Part shown: one piece after another, positions 17,135-25,184 of the stretch
Layout of the letters: each line of letters opens with the position of its first letter
Numbering within the stretch: position 1 is the first letter of the stretch
Source: CAYJFG01 sp964369405
GTDB taxonomy: Bacteria > Bacillota > Clostridia > Oscillospirales > Acutalibacteraceae
DNA length: 52,038 nucleotides
Direction: 5' to 3'
Assembly (NCBI GenBank): GCA_964369405.1
Contig: CAYJGB010000013.1
Coordinates: 1-52,038, forward strand
The notes under the pieces: model-generated
The model's input: the letters and a program-made list of their open reading frames with translations, nothing else
The model's database searches: none
Told to the model about the DNA's origin: nothing
Translations under genes and position numbers: made by a program

Positions 17135-17485
17135 TTATGTTAGAGTAGGATTTTCTATACATCTAGAAGCATAGCTAGATAGTTTAATATTTTTATTAAT
17201 ATCAAAAGTGTTTATAGCTTTAATAAGACCGATTGTGCCTATTGACACTAAGTCGTCTTGGTCGTTTGTGCTAGAATAATATTTCTTTATTATGTGAGCC
17301 ACTAATCGCAAATTATGCTCAACTAGCTTGTTTCTAGCATATATATCACCAGTTTTTGCAAGTGTTAAATAGTGTAGTTCTTCTTTGCTAGACAAAGGTC
17401 TTGGAAATGCTCCAGTACCACCTGTAACGTGTAAAATAAAAAGTAAAAATAAGTCGTTAAAACAGCTGAACAATTCTAAAAACAT
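17135..17485 (-). pseudogene. sigK: sigK, N-terminal half only (interrupted sporulation sigma factor)
   Basis: The 116 codons match the N-terminal half of sporulation sigma factor K. There is a hydrophobic pro-sequence (FLELFSCFNDLFLLFILHV), the boundary GAFPRPLSSKEE, region 1.2/2.1 ARNKLVEHNLRLVAHIIKKY, and region 2.2-2.4 DDLVSIGTIGLIKAINTFD…SYASRCIEN. After Asn112 the sequence becomes PTLT and stops, where intact SigK continues EILM and regions 3 and 4. GGAGGGG precedes the ATG. From memory, this is where the B. subtilis and C. difficile skin elements split sigK, so the gene is probably restored by excision in the mother cell rather than dead. The missing half is not in this window. Confidence 0.85.
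17147..17152. other. probable attachment-site junction inside sigK
   Basis: The Asn codon of Cys-Ile-Glu-Asn (17150-17152, minus strand) is the last sigK-like codon; the next, CCT at 17147-17149, is foreign. This is the expected crossover point of a sigK intervening element. The matching copy should be at the far end of the element, left of the window. Confidence 0.55.
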
Positions 17486-17785
17486 AAAACCCCTCCAATA
17501 TATAGATTAGTAGTTATAATTTATATGTTTGAGGGTGTTATTTATTGCAAGTCCTAATATTAAAATTTATTTGCAGTACTTATATACTCTTGTTTAATTT
17601 AAAACTCATAAATTTATTAAAATATAAATAAAAAACGGAATAAATTTTCCTTTTTACCAATATAATGGTTGTGAAAAGAAAATTTTTAAAATCAACAAAT
17701 TATCAAGTAATTTACATAATATTAAAATCTGTAACAACTTAGAGCTTGTGTGAATATTGTATACTGAAAGGAGAGTGTATATAAT
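17486..17785. other. divergent intergenic region between sigK and the endolysin gene
   Basis: These 300 bases hold the sigK promoter region on the minus strand. A lone TATAAT at 17661-17666 on the plus strand lacks a -35. No gene is seen. Confidence 0.4.
17513..17548 (-). promoter_or_regulatory. possible sigma-E promoter of sigK
   Basis: On the minus strand CATATAAAT (17519-17527) resembles the sigma-E -10 (CATACANT). An AATAAAT-like -35 lies about 13 bases upstream, and the spacing to the ribosome binding site is suitable. sigK is a known sigma-E target. AT-rich context makes chance matches common. Confidence 0.35.
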
Positions 17786-18715
17786 ATGGCACAAAATACT
17801 GATTTTGCTAAAATAGCAGTTAGTCAATTAGGCAACGGCCCTAGTAAATATAGAAAATGGTTTTATGGGTATCAAGGTTATGGGATACCGTGGTGTGCGA
17901 TTTTCGTGTCTTGGTGTGCAAATGAATTAGGTGGAGTATTAAATAAAATTATACCTAAGACATCAGGGGCAGGAAACTTTGCACGAGAGGGTGTGTCAGA
18001 TAAATCTGGAAAATGGTACGAGGGCGGAATTACCCCTCAAGCAGGCGACATTGTTACTTACTGTTGGAACGGCTTAGGTAGGTACAATGGACAAGATGCA
18101 TATTTTAGTGACCATGTAGGTATTGTTGAAAAAGTTTCTGGTGGTTATGTTTATGTAATTGAAGGAAATACTGGAGGCACAAATGATACTTCTAGCGTTA
18201 AAAGAAAGAAATATGCAATAAAAAATGCATTTATTAATGGTTACTATAGACCTTATTGGAGTTCTGCTGATAAGACAAGTACTAGTAGTAGCACAACAAC
18301 AAAAACTACTACAAATAAAAAAGGTACAGCAAGTATTAAAGAAGTTCAAAAGTGGATAAACGATGAGTTTGGTACAAATTGTACAGTAGATGGAGTTTTC
18401 GGCAAACAAACTAAGTCTGCGATAGTTGGAGGATTGCAAAGCTATTTAAATAAAAAGTATAATGCAAAACTTAGAGTTGACGGCGTGTTTGGTAAAGTAA
18501 CAAAATCTAAAGTTAAAAATGCATCAAAAGGCGATAAAGGAAAATATGTAAAAGTACTTCAAAGCATGCTTATATGTAAAGGATATAACACCGGAGGCTT
18601 AGACGGAGATTTTGGAGCAAAGACGTTAAAAGCTGTTAATAAGGCTCAAGAGAAGTACAAATTAACAGTAGACGGAATAGCAGGAAAAGAAACTTTTGCT
18701 AAGCTGTTTAAATAA
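17786..18715 (+). CDS. phage-type endolysin: CHAP amidase/peptidase with peptidoglycan-binding repeats
   Basis: The 309-residue product begins with a CHAP domain (about 1-158). The catalytic Cys37 is in GIPWCAIFVSWCANELG, His110 in SDHVGIVEKV, and Glu126/Asn128 in VIEGNTGG. A Ser/Thr-rich linker (about 160-178) follows, then peptidoglycan-binding_1-type repeats marked by VDGVFGKQTKSAI, VDGVFGKVTKSKV, LDGDFGAKTLKAV and VDGIAGKETFAKL. It would cut peptide or amide bonds in the cell wall. There is no signal peptide, so release depends on the holin encoded 19 bases downstream. AAAGGAGAG precedes the ATG. No other phage genes are near, so it may be a domesticated lysis pair, possibly for mother-cell or bacteriocin release. 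Confidence 0.88.
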   Translation: MAQNTDFAKIAVSQLGNGPSKYRKWFYGYQGYGIPWCAIFVSWCANELGGVLNKIIPKTSGAGNFAREGVSDKSGKWYEGGITPQAGDIVTYCWNGLGRYNGQDAYFSDHVGIVEKVSGGYVYVIEGNTGGTNDTSSVKRKKYAIKNAFINGYYRPYWSSADKTSTSSSTTTKTTTNKKGTASIKEVQKWINDEFGTNCTVDGVFGKQTKSAIVGGLQSYLNKKYNAKLRVDGVFGKVTKSKVKNASKGDKGKYVKVLQSMLICKGYNTGGLDGDFGAKTLKAVNKAQEKYKLTVDGIAGKETFAKLFK

Positions 18716-18734
18716 ATTTTAAGAGGTGGTAGAA

Positions 18735-18929
18735 ATGCTTGCAAACATTAAAGAAAAATCAAAAAGCTGGGCGTTGTGGATGTCTATTGCAGCTCTTGTA
18801 ACATTTTGTGTTAAGGAGTTTGCTGGTATAGATATAAATAATTCAGTAGACGGACTTTTAAATGTATTGTTACCAGTGCTAATAGGATTTGGTGTAGTTA
18901 ACAATCCTAACAGCAGAAATAGTATGTAG
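18735..18929 (+). CDS. small holin (phi LC3-like)
   Basis: The 64-residue product has a basic start (MLANIKEKSKSW) and two hydrophobic segments, ALWMSIAALVTFCVKEFAGI and LLNVLLPVLIGFGVV. It ends with NNPNSRNSM, like the 'GIVxDPTT' end of phi LC3-family phage holins. Holins form membrane pores that let endolysins reach the wall. AAGAGGTGG (18720-18728) precedes the ATG at 18735, so the GTG at 18726 is unlikely. It follows the endolysin gene, the reverse of the common order, and is closed by a terminator. Confidence 0.8.
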   Translation: MLANIKEKSKSWALWMSIAALVTFCVKEFAGIDINNSVDGLLNVLLPVLIGFGVVNNPNSRNSM

Positions 18930-18944
18930 AAGTTTAAATAGTTT

Positions 18945-18990
18945 GTCCCTATTTATGTAATTAAGTTTACACAAATAGGGACTTTAAGTG
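18945..18990 (+). terminator. hairpin after the holin gene
   Basis: GTCCCTATTT (18945-18954) pairs with AAATAGGGAC (18973-18982) and the stem continues inward (TGTAA with TTACA). The T-run after it is short. Confidence 0.65.
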
Positions 18991-19017
18991 TTTTGATGCT
19001 TTGTTTGGGCTTTACAA

Positions 19018-19057
19018 TAAAAAGAGATACGTCTTATCATTTGACGTATCTCTTTTG
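19018..19057 (-). terminator. bidirectional terminator after the carbonic anhydrase gene
   Basis: AAAAGAGATACGTC pairs with GACGTATCTCTTTT; both strands end in short T-runs. It serves the minus-strand carbonic anhydrase and backs up the holin terminator. Confidence 0.8.
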
Positions 19058-19085
19058 CCATATCTATTCTTGCATATTTTTCTAC

Positions 19086-19676
19086 TTAATCTATATAACT
19101 TATCTTACCACTTTCAATATCATATATCGCTTGTAGTATAGATATTTCATCTTCTTTTATTAATTCTCTTATAACTTTGCTCTTCATTATTTTTGATGTG
19201 CTGTTTTTTACATTTAATATTTCTGCTATTCTAGGGTTTTTCTCTTCGTTTATTGCTTCTAATATTTCATCTAATATATACTGTATACTACCATCAGCTT
19301 TTGTCCCTCTTAACGCTTGTGCTACTGCTCCACAACCTGTATGCCCTACTACTACTATTACTTTTGCCTTTAATATCTCTACTCCATATTCTATACTGCC
19401 TAACTCAAAATTACCTATTGTGTTCCCTGCTGTTCTTATTACAAAAAGTTCTCCAATAGATGCATTAAATATCCTCTCTGGTGTAATTCTGGAATCACTG
19501 CAAGTTACTACTACTGCAAATGGCGATTGTCCATTTGCACTTGTGTCTATCTCTCTATTGTTTAAATACTCAGATTGCAAATATCTATTGTTTTGTTTTA
19601 TCAAATGCTCTTTGATTTCTCTGTGATTTTCAAATTTATGTACTTTTCTTACTTTATTCATCATATCTTTTTCCAT
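19086..19676 (-). CDS. beta-class carbonic anhydrase
   Basis: The 196-residue product is a beta-carbonic anhydrase, which interconverts CO2 and bicarbonate with a zinc ion. Zinc ligands and the catalytic dyad are visible: VVTCSDSR (Cys, and the Asp-Arg pair) and VVGHTGCGAV (His and Cys). RTAGNTIG and GSIEYGVEIL are conserved core segments. AGAGGTG sits close before the ATG at 19676; the longer frame to 19745 would add a hydrophobic stretch without a ribosome binding site. It is a single-gene unit between terminators. Bicarbonate supply for carboxylation reactions is its usual role. Confidence 0.92.
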   Translation of the reverse strand: MEKDMMNKVRKVHKFENHREIKEHLIKQNNRYLQSEYLNNREIDTSANGQSPFAVVVTCSDSRITPERIFNASIGELFVIRTAGNTIGNFELGSIEYGVEILKAKVIVVVGHTGCGAVAQALRGTKADGSIQYILDEILEAINEEKNPRIAEILNVKNSTSKIMKSKVIRELIKEDEISILQAIYDIESGKISYID

Positions 19677-19773
19677 AAGCACCTCTATTTTTATAATTGC
19701 TAATATATCTATACTGTTTATAATTAAACTTATACAAATATACATTATTATCTACCAAATTTCAACTCTTTCT

Positions 19774-19805
19774 TAAAAAAACTCCCCACATTTTTATGTA
19801 GGGAG
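19774..19805 (-). terminator. terminator of the zinc-ribbon gene
   Basis: On the minus strand CTCCCTACAT pairs with ATGTGGGGAG around AAAA and is followed by seven T. Confidence 0.8.
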
Positions 19806-19824
19806 AAAAATTTATTTGTTTTAA

Positions 19825-20103
19825 TTAGTTTTCTTCTTTCATCTTTGCAAAACAGTCACTGCAAAAAACATCTCTGTCTTCTCTTGGTCTAAATGGAACC
19901 TTTGCATCTCCTCCGCATGATGCACAAGTTGCATCAAACATTTCACGTTCTACTTTAGCACTGTTTTTACGTGCGTCCCTACATGGTTTACATCTTTGAG
20001 GTTCGTTTGCAAAACCTTTTTCTGCATAAAACTCTTGCTCGCCTGATGTAAATACAAACTCTTGCCCACAATCTTTACAACTTATGTTTTTATCTTCGTA
20101 CAT
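19825..20103 (-). CDS. zinc-ribbon protein
   Basis: The 92-residue product carries two clear zinc knuckle pairs: CKDCGQEF with a second pair CKPCRDAR, and CASCGGDA with CSDCFAKM. The first half (about residues 5-50) matches the probable zinc-ribbon domain widespread in Clostridia ('C.DCG..F.F..GEQ.FY...G…P.RC..CR'). Its function is unknown; nucleic-acid or ribosome binding is often suggested. It is transcribed alone, with its own terminator. Confidence 0.85.
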   Translation of the reverse strand: MYEDKNISCKDCGQEFVFTSGEQEFYAEKGFANEPQRCKPCRDARKNSAKVEREMFDATCASCGGDAKVPFRPREDRDVFCSDCFAKMKEEN

Positions 20104-20223
20104 TCTTTCATTACCTCGCTTTTGGATTTTTAAATTTTATGTTATTTTTGTTCCTTTACGGATTTGCACCGTTATTGTTTTGCAATATACTCACCTATTA
20201 TTTAATAAGTATTTGGAACGCAT

Positions 20224-20820
20224 TTAAATACTTTTTAATTTTTTTCTTATTCTTTGTATTGCATTATCTATTGATTTTGATGTTTTATTTAGTTTTTTTC
20301 CAATTTCTTCATAAGAATACCCATTTAAGTAATACGAAAACACACTGTTTTCAAAATCCGATAAACTACTTTTTATATGATTTGTAAGTGTATTTAACTC
20401 TTCTTGCTCTATTATGTTTTCTAATGGATTTGCATTACTATATTGTGAACTTATTATTCCCTCGTCACTTAAAGTAACAATTGCATCTTTTGGTATGTTC
20501 TTTAAACGCTTTTCACTTTTATATACTGAGTAAAATCTTCGTTCTATACATATATTTGCATATGTCGCAAAAGCCGCTTCTCTATCTTTATCATATGATT
20601 TAACTGCATTTAATAACGCAATTAATCCCTCTTGTACAAAATCATCAAACTCTGTGTTTGCACCTCTATAAGATATCGCCTTAAATCGTATAATATCAAT
20701 ATATCTACTCATTATTACATTAAAAGCACTTTGAGAATTTGTATTATCGGTATTAACAATATAAATCAACTCATCGTCATTAAGTTCCAACAAATTATTA
20801 CTATTAAAAGAAAATTGCAT
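20224..20820 (-). CDS. sigH: SigH-like RNA polymerase sigma factor
   Basis: The 198-residue sigma-70 family protein has region 2 (DDFVQEGLIALLNAVKSYDKDREAAFATYANICIER, given here in part) and region 4 (GYSYEEIGKKLNKTSKSIDNAIQRIRKKL). The 'KSIDNA.QR..KKL' ending is typical of SigH, the sigma factor of early sporulation and competence. It is somewhat shorter than the usual 210 or so residues, mainly at the N-terminus, so another SigH-related paralogue is possible. GTGGGG precedes the ATG. It diverges from yifB. Confidence 0.75.
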   Translation of the reverse strand: MQFSFNSNNLLELNDDELIYIVNTDNTNSQSAFNVIMSRYIDIIRFKAISYRGANTEFDDFVQEGLIALLNAVKSYDKDREAAFATYANICIERRFYSVYKSEKRLKNIPKDAIVTLSDEGIISSQYSNANPLENIIEQEELNTLTNHIKSSLSDFENSVFSYYLNGYSYEEIGKKLNKTSKSIDNAIQRIRKKLKSI

Positions 20821-21037
20821 TTAAGAACCCCACATAAATAATTACTAACATTGTTATTATGATACTTCATATCAGAAATAATGTCAATATCTTTTTATAA
20901 TTTATGTATAAAAATAATGCAAAAATTAGTATTATTATAAGTAATAAAATATAATTTCAAAAAAATTTCTCAACATATTAAGAAAAAACGGCTTTGTTGA
21001 CAGTTTTTCACATTATGAGTTTTTATTTCTTTTTAAA

Positions 21038-21046
21038 TGGTATAAT
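21038..21046 (+). promoter_or_regulatory. extended -10 promoter of yifB
   Basis: TGGTATAAT is an exact extended -10 (TGnTATAAT) about 35 bases before the start codon. The perfect TTGACA at 20997-21002 is too far away to pair with it. Confidence 0.5.
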
Positions 21047-21080
21047 TTACTTAAATTCTTTTGTACTGTGAGGTTTTATT

Positions 21081-22616
21081 ATGATTGCTATTTGTAAAAG
21101 CTTAGGGCTGTATGGTTTAGATTCTTTTGTTATTGATGTTGAGACTGATGTTAGCTTAGGAATTAACTCCTTTGATATTGTGGGTTTGCCTGACACTGCT
21201 GTTAAAGAGTCTAAAGATAGAGTTAAATCTGCACTTATTAACTGTGGATACGAAGTACCTGTTGGTAAAATCACTGTTAATTTAGCTCCTGCTGATGTTA
21301 GAAAAGAAGGTCCAATTTATGACTTACCTATTTTAGTAGCTCTTTTACAAATATCTGGACAGCTAGTACCTGTTAGTGATGATTGTGTGTTTATCGGCGA
21401 ACTTTCTTTAGGTGGAGAAATTAAACGTATAAATGGTGTTTTACCTATGGCTTTAAAGGCATCTCAATTGGGGTATAAGAGTTTATTTATTCCAAAGGAT
21501 AACGAACGTGAGGCATCTGTGGCACTAGGAATAGATGTATATCCTGTTAAAAACTTAAAGGAACTTACAGACCACTTAACTGGTAAAAAACTTATAGATA
21601 AAGCTATACATAATAAAACAACTACAAATTTAGAAAATAATAAATTTGAACCAGACTTTGCAGAAGTTAAAGGACAAGAAGAGGTTAAAAGAGCGATTGA
21701 GGTTGCCGCTGCCGGTGGTCATAACATACTGCTTATAGGCTCACCTGGTTCTGGTAAGAGTATGGTAGCTAAAAGAATACCGTCTATCCTACCAGATATG
21801 ACTTTTGATGAAATTATCGATACTACAAAAATTCATTCTATAGCAGGTGCTTTAAAAGGTGAAAGTCTGTTAGTAGAAAAACGCCCATTTAGAAAACCTC
21901 ATCATACAATATCTTCAGCAGGGCTTTCTGGTGGTGGAGCTATTCCAAAACCTGGTGAGATATCGCTTGCACATAACGGTGTACTATTTTTAGATGAATT
22001 TCCTGAATTTTCAAGACACACTTTAGAAGTGCTAAGACAACCTATTGAAGACGGAGTAGTAACAATTGCTAGAGTTAGTGGAAGTTTAACATATCCTAGT
22101 AATATAATGTTAGTTGCTGCTATGAACCCTTGTGTATGTGGATATTATGGACATCCTACACGAAAATGCACTTGTAGTGAAAGTTCAGTAGATAGATATT
22201 TATCAAGAATATCAGGACCACTGTTAGATAGAATGGATTTACATATAGAAGTGCCTCCAGTTGATTTTGAATCTTTATCAAGTAAAGAGGAAACAGAAAG
22301 CTCAAAAGATATAAAACAAAGAGTAAATAATGCAAGAAAGCTACAGCAAGAGCGATACAAAGGAACAAATGTAGCAAGTAACGCACGACTAACACCGGCA
22401 CTAATAAAGGCAAGTTGTCCACTAGACGACAAAGCAACAATATTATTAAAGAGAGCCTTTGAAAATCTAGCCTTGTCAGCCAGAGCATACGACCGAATAA
22501 TAAAAGTAGCAAGAACAATTGCAGATTTAGACAATAGTGAAGTTATAAAAAGTGAGCACATATCAGAAGCGATACAATATAGAAGTTTAGACAGAAAATA
22601 TTGGGGTAAAAAATAA
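21081..22616 (+). CDS. comM: YifB/ComM family Mg-chelatase-like AAA ATPase
   Basis: The 511-residue protein has the full architecture of the YifB/ComM family. It has an N-terminal Lon-like fold (about 1-170; VDVETDVSLGINSFDIVGLPD), Walker A GSPGSGKSM, the Mg-chelatase signature KPHHTISSAGLSGGG, Walker B VLFLDEFPEF, a zinc-binding cluster in NPCVCGYYGHPTRKCTC, and a C-terminal lid domain. In naturally competent bacteria ComM is a helicase promoting branch migration during recombination; its role in Clostridia is less clear. GTGAGG precedes the ATG. Codons shift from T-ending in the first two thirds to A-ending in the last third. Confidence 0.93.
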   Translation: MIAICKSLGLYGLDSFVIDVETDVSLGINSFDIVGLPDTAVKESKDRVKSALINCGYEVPVGKITVNLAPADVRKEGPIYDLPILVALLQISGQLVPVSDDCVFIGELSLGGEIKRINGVLPMALKASQLGYKSLFIPKDNEREASVALGIDVYPVKNLKELTDHLTGKKLIDKAIHNKTTTNLENNKFEPDFAEVKGQEEVKRAIEVAAAGGHNILLIGSPGSGKSMVAKRIPSILPDMTFDEIIDTTKIHSIAGALKGESLLVEKRPFRKPHHTISSAGLSGGGAIPKPGEISLAHNGVLFLDEFPEFSRHTLEVLRQPIEDGVVTIARVSGSLTYPSNIMLVAAMNPCVCGYYGHPTRKCTCSESSVDRYLSRISGPLLDRMDLHIEVPPVDFESLSSKEETESSKDIKQRVNNARKLQQERYKGTNVASNARLTPALIKASCPLDDKATILLKRAFENLALSARAYDRIIKVARTIADLDNSEVIKSEHISEAIQYRSLDRKYWGKK

Positions 22617-22951
22617 AAAAGGCAGAAATAAAAAGAGCTTTATATTTAAAAATTATATTTATAACAACATATAGAGTTATAATTTTAACATAATGTGTAT
22701 ATAGTTAACAAAATAATAAAAACAGCAAATTTTAAGTTGACAAGATTAGGAATTTGTATTATTATTTTTAGTAGGGTTTTGTGGAATTTACAATAACAAA
22801 CGTATGTTTGTTTGAACGTTTTAACTAAATTAATACAGATTATTCTACAAACTTTTTTAGAATGTGACTTTGCTTTATGCAAATTATTTATAGATAAATC
22901 CAATGTCATTCGCACTTGTTGAAAAAATAATTATAGGAGCGTGCTTTTATT
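22617..22951. other. intergenic region with a LexA-like palindrome
   Basis: No gene in 335 bases. A perfect 14-base palindrome CAAACGTATGTTTG (22797-22810) has the AAAC-N4-GTTT spacing of Firmicutes LexA boxes (GAAC-N4-GTTC), but with A and T at the outer positions. Its target is not obvious. Confidence 0.35.
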
Positions 22952-24247
22952 TTGGATATTTTTGAAAAATACGTTGTTAATGGTGGAAAACCATTAAAAG
23001 GTGATATATATATTAGTGGTGCTAAAAACGCCGCTGTTGCTATAATTCCAGCTGTAATCTTGTCAGACGAGGTATGTCGTATAGAGAACATTCCAAACAT
23101 TAGCGATGTTACATTTATCGCTAACATTATCAAAGAAATTGGAGCAGAGGTTAAAAGAATTAATAAATCCACTTTAGAGATTGACCCTACTACTATTCGT
23201 ACTTCTATTGCTACTTATGACCAAGTTAAGGGTATGCGTGCTTCTTACTACCTTTTAGGTGCATTATTAGGCAAGTTTAATAGTGCTCACGTTGCTTTGC
23301 CTGGTGGTTGCGATTTTGGTGTTAGACCTATCGACCAACATTTAAAAGGGTTTGAGCTTTTAGGTGCTGAACATAAATTAGTTGACGGTATTATCAGTGT
23401 TACTACTGATAAATTACAAGGTGCTCATATATACTTAGATACTGTATCTGTCGGTGCTACTATGAATATTATGTTAGCAGCTGTTAAGGCAGAGGGTCAA
23501 ACTATAATTGAAAACGTTGCAAAAGAACCTCATATAGTTGACTTAGCAAACTTCTTAAACTCAATGGGTGCTGATGTTAGAGGTGCTGGTACTGATGTTA
23601 TTAAAATTCGTGGTGTAGACTACTTACATGGTACTACATATTCTATAATTCCTGACCAAATCGAGGCAGGCACTTATATGGTAGCAGCAGCTGCTACTAA
23701 GGGTGACGTTATGATTAAAAACGTTATACCTAAACATTTAGATTCTATTATAGTAAAACTTCAAGAAATGGGCGTTACTGTCGAAGAGTTTGATGAAGAT
23801 GTTAGAGTATGTGCTGACAAACCCCTTAAGCGTTGTAATATAAAAACAGCTCCTCACCCTGGGTTCCCTACTGATATGCAACCTCAATTTGCTGCATTGA
23901 TGACTATTGCAAACGGTACTAGTAAAGTTAATGAAAATGTATGGGATAACAGATATAAATATGTTGGAGAGCTTAATCGCTTAGGTGCTCAAATTTCTGT
24001 AGATGGTAGAATTGCTATTATTGAAGGTGTAGAAACTTTGACATCTGCTCCAGTGAAAGCAACAGATTTAAGAGCAGGGGCTGCTATGGTTATTGCTGCA
24101 CTTAGTATAAATGGAACTACACAAATTGAGAATATTATACATATCGAAAGAGGTTATGAAGATATTGTCAATAAATTAAGAGGTGTAGGTGCAGATATTA
24201 AAAAAAAAACAGTTTTGAATAAACACTCAACAAATGTATTAGCTTAA
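22952..24247 (+). CDS. murA: UDP-N-acetylglucosamine 1-carboxyvinyltransferase
   Basis: The 431-residue product is MurA, which transfers enolpyruvate from phosphoenolpyruvate to UDP-GlcNAc, the first committed step of peptidoglycan synthesis in the cytoplasm. Lys25 in GAKNAAVA and the reactive Cys120 in LPGGCDFGVRPIDQH are present, so it should be sensitive to fosfomycin. Asp/Arg loop PHPGFPTDMQPQF is typical. The start is a TTG preceded by AGGAG at a rather long distance. Clostridia often have two MurA copies; which one this is cannot be decided. It ends at a good terminator. Confidence 0.93.
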   Translation: MDIFEKYVVNGGKPLKGDIYISGAKNAAVAIIPAVILSDEVCRIENIPNISDVTFIANIIKEIGAEVKRINKSTLEIDPTTIRTSIATYDQVKGMRASYYLLGALLGKFNSAHVALPGGCDFGVRPIDQHLKGFELLGAEHKLVDGIISVTTDKLQGAHIYLDTVSVGATMNIMLAAVKAEGQTIIENVAKEPHIVDLANFLNSMGADVRGAGTDVIKIRGVDYLHGTTYSIIPDQIEAGTYMVAAAATKGDVMIKNVIPKHLDSIIVKLQEMGVTVEEFDEDVRVCADKPLKRCNIKTAPHPGFPTDMQPQFAALMTIANGTSKVNENVWDNRYKYVGELNRLGAQISVDGRIAIIEGVETLTSAPVKATDLRAGAAMVIAALSINGTTQIENIIHIERGYEDIVNKLRGVGADIKKKTVLNKHSTNVLA

Positions 24248-24270
24248 AATTATAAGATTATTGTAAATTT

Positions 24271-24309
24271 CCACATATACAATTATTAAAATGTTGTATA
24301 TGTGGTTTT
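24271..24309 (+). terminator. terminator of murA
   Basis: CCACATATACAA pairs perfectly with TTGTATATGTGG, followed by TTTT. Confidence 0.85.
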
Positions 24310-24365
24310 GTGTATTTATATTATATAGATATGGTGTATAAACTTAATATTAAAGGAGTATATTT

Positions 24366-25157
24366 ATGGCTAAGTTATACCCTCTTTTTAGTGGTAGTAA
24401 GGGTAACTGTTATTATATTGGCAGTGGTGATAGTGGTGTTTTAGTAGATATTGGTATGAATGCCAAACAAACTGAAATTGTACTTAAAAACAACGATATA
24501 CCTATAGAAAATATAAAAGGTATTTTTATAACGCACGAGCATACAGACCATATAAACGGTTTAAGGGTTTTTGCTAGTAGATATGGAATTGATGTATACG
24601 GCTCTATGGGTACTATTAACGAGCTTATAAAGAAAGAATTAATTACAGACAAATTTAATGCTCATATCGCAAGTTATGAGGGCGTTAATTTGTGTGATAT
24701 GTTTATACTACCTTTTAAGACTTCTCATGATTGTAGCGAGAGTAATGGTTTTGTTGTTACTACTGCTGATAATAGAACTTGTGCTGTTGTAACTGACACA
24801 GGCACTATTACAACAGACACTAAACAAGCTATACTAGGGTGCGATACGTTAGTTATTGAGTCAAATCACGATGTTAATATGTTATTAAATGGTATGTATC
24901 CTTATCCACTTAAAAAAAGGATAACATCAGATATAGGACATTTATCTAACGAAGATTGTGCAGACTTCTTACCAAATGCTGTTTACAGTGGTACTAAACG
25001 ATTAGTTTTAGCACATTTAAGTCAAGAAAACAATATGCCTTATTTAGCTGAGCAATATGCTTTATCGGCTTTGCATGAAAAAAATATGAAGATAGATAAC
25101 GATTATAAATTAATGATTGCTCCTGTTATAAATAACGGCGAAGTAGTTATATATTGA
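24366..25157 (+). CDS. metallo-beta-lactamase fold hydrolase of the WalJ/YycJ family
   Basis: The 263-residue product has the zinc motif THEHTDH (HxHxDH, about residues 57-63), the start LFSGSKGNCYYI typical of YycJ/WalJ, and later metal ligands in TDTG and LAHLSQENN. In Bacillus and Streptococcus the family is linked to the WalRK cell-wall regulon and to double-strand-break processing; the substrate is not settled. Here it is not next to walRK but begins a run with rlmH (27-base gap), the common neighbour of this family in Firmicutes. AAAGGAG precedes the ATG. Confidence 0.88.
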   Translation: MAKLYPLFSGSKGNCYYIGSGDSGVLVDIGMNAKQTEIVLKNNDIPIENIKGIFITHEHTDHINGLRVFASRYGIDVYGSMGTINELIKKELITDKFNAHIASYEGVNLCDMFILPFKTSHDCSESNGFVVTTADNRTCAVVTDTGTITTDTKQAILGCDTLVIESNHDVNMLLNGMYPYPLKKRITSDIGHLSNEDCADFLPNAVYSGTKRLVLAHLSQENNMPYLAEQYALSALHEKNMKIDNDYKLMIAPVINNGEVVIY

Positions 25158-25184
25158 TTATAGTTAATAGAGGAATATTTATTT

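Noticed and set aside
16959..17162. 67-codon minus-strand ORF running past the sigK break, considered as the sigK C-terminal half
   Set aside because: It is in another frame, overlaps the sigK fragment and shows no region 3 or 4 sigma motifs or helix-turn-helix.
17747..17765. TATACT just before the endolysin gene as a promoter
   Set aside because: Transcription would start inside or after the ribosome binding site at 17768-17773, leaving no translatable leader.
18074..18439. Cys-rich minus-strand ORF opposite the endolysin
   Set aside because: Shadow of the CHAP/linker coding sequence; the Cys and Thr runs come from the antisense of the repeats.
19177..19626. Plus-strand ORFs opposite the carbonic anhydrase
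   Set aside because: Low-complexity Leu/Tyr-rich translation on the wrong strand of a clear zinc enzyme gene.
20997..21002. Exact TTGACA before comM taken as its -35 box
   Set aside because: It is 38 bases from the TATAAT, far beyond the 16-18 of a promoter; the extended -10 explains the site better.
22145..22561. Leucine/serine-rich minus-strand ORFs opposite comM
   Set aside because: They are shadows of a fully supported AAA ATPase gene, with no ribosome binding sites and low-complexity composition.
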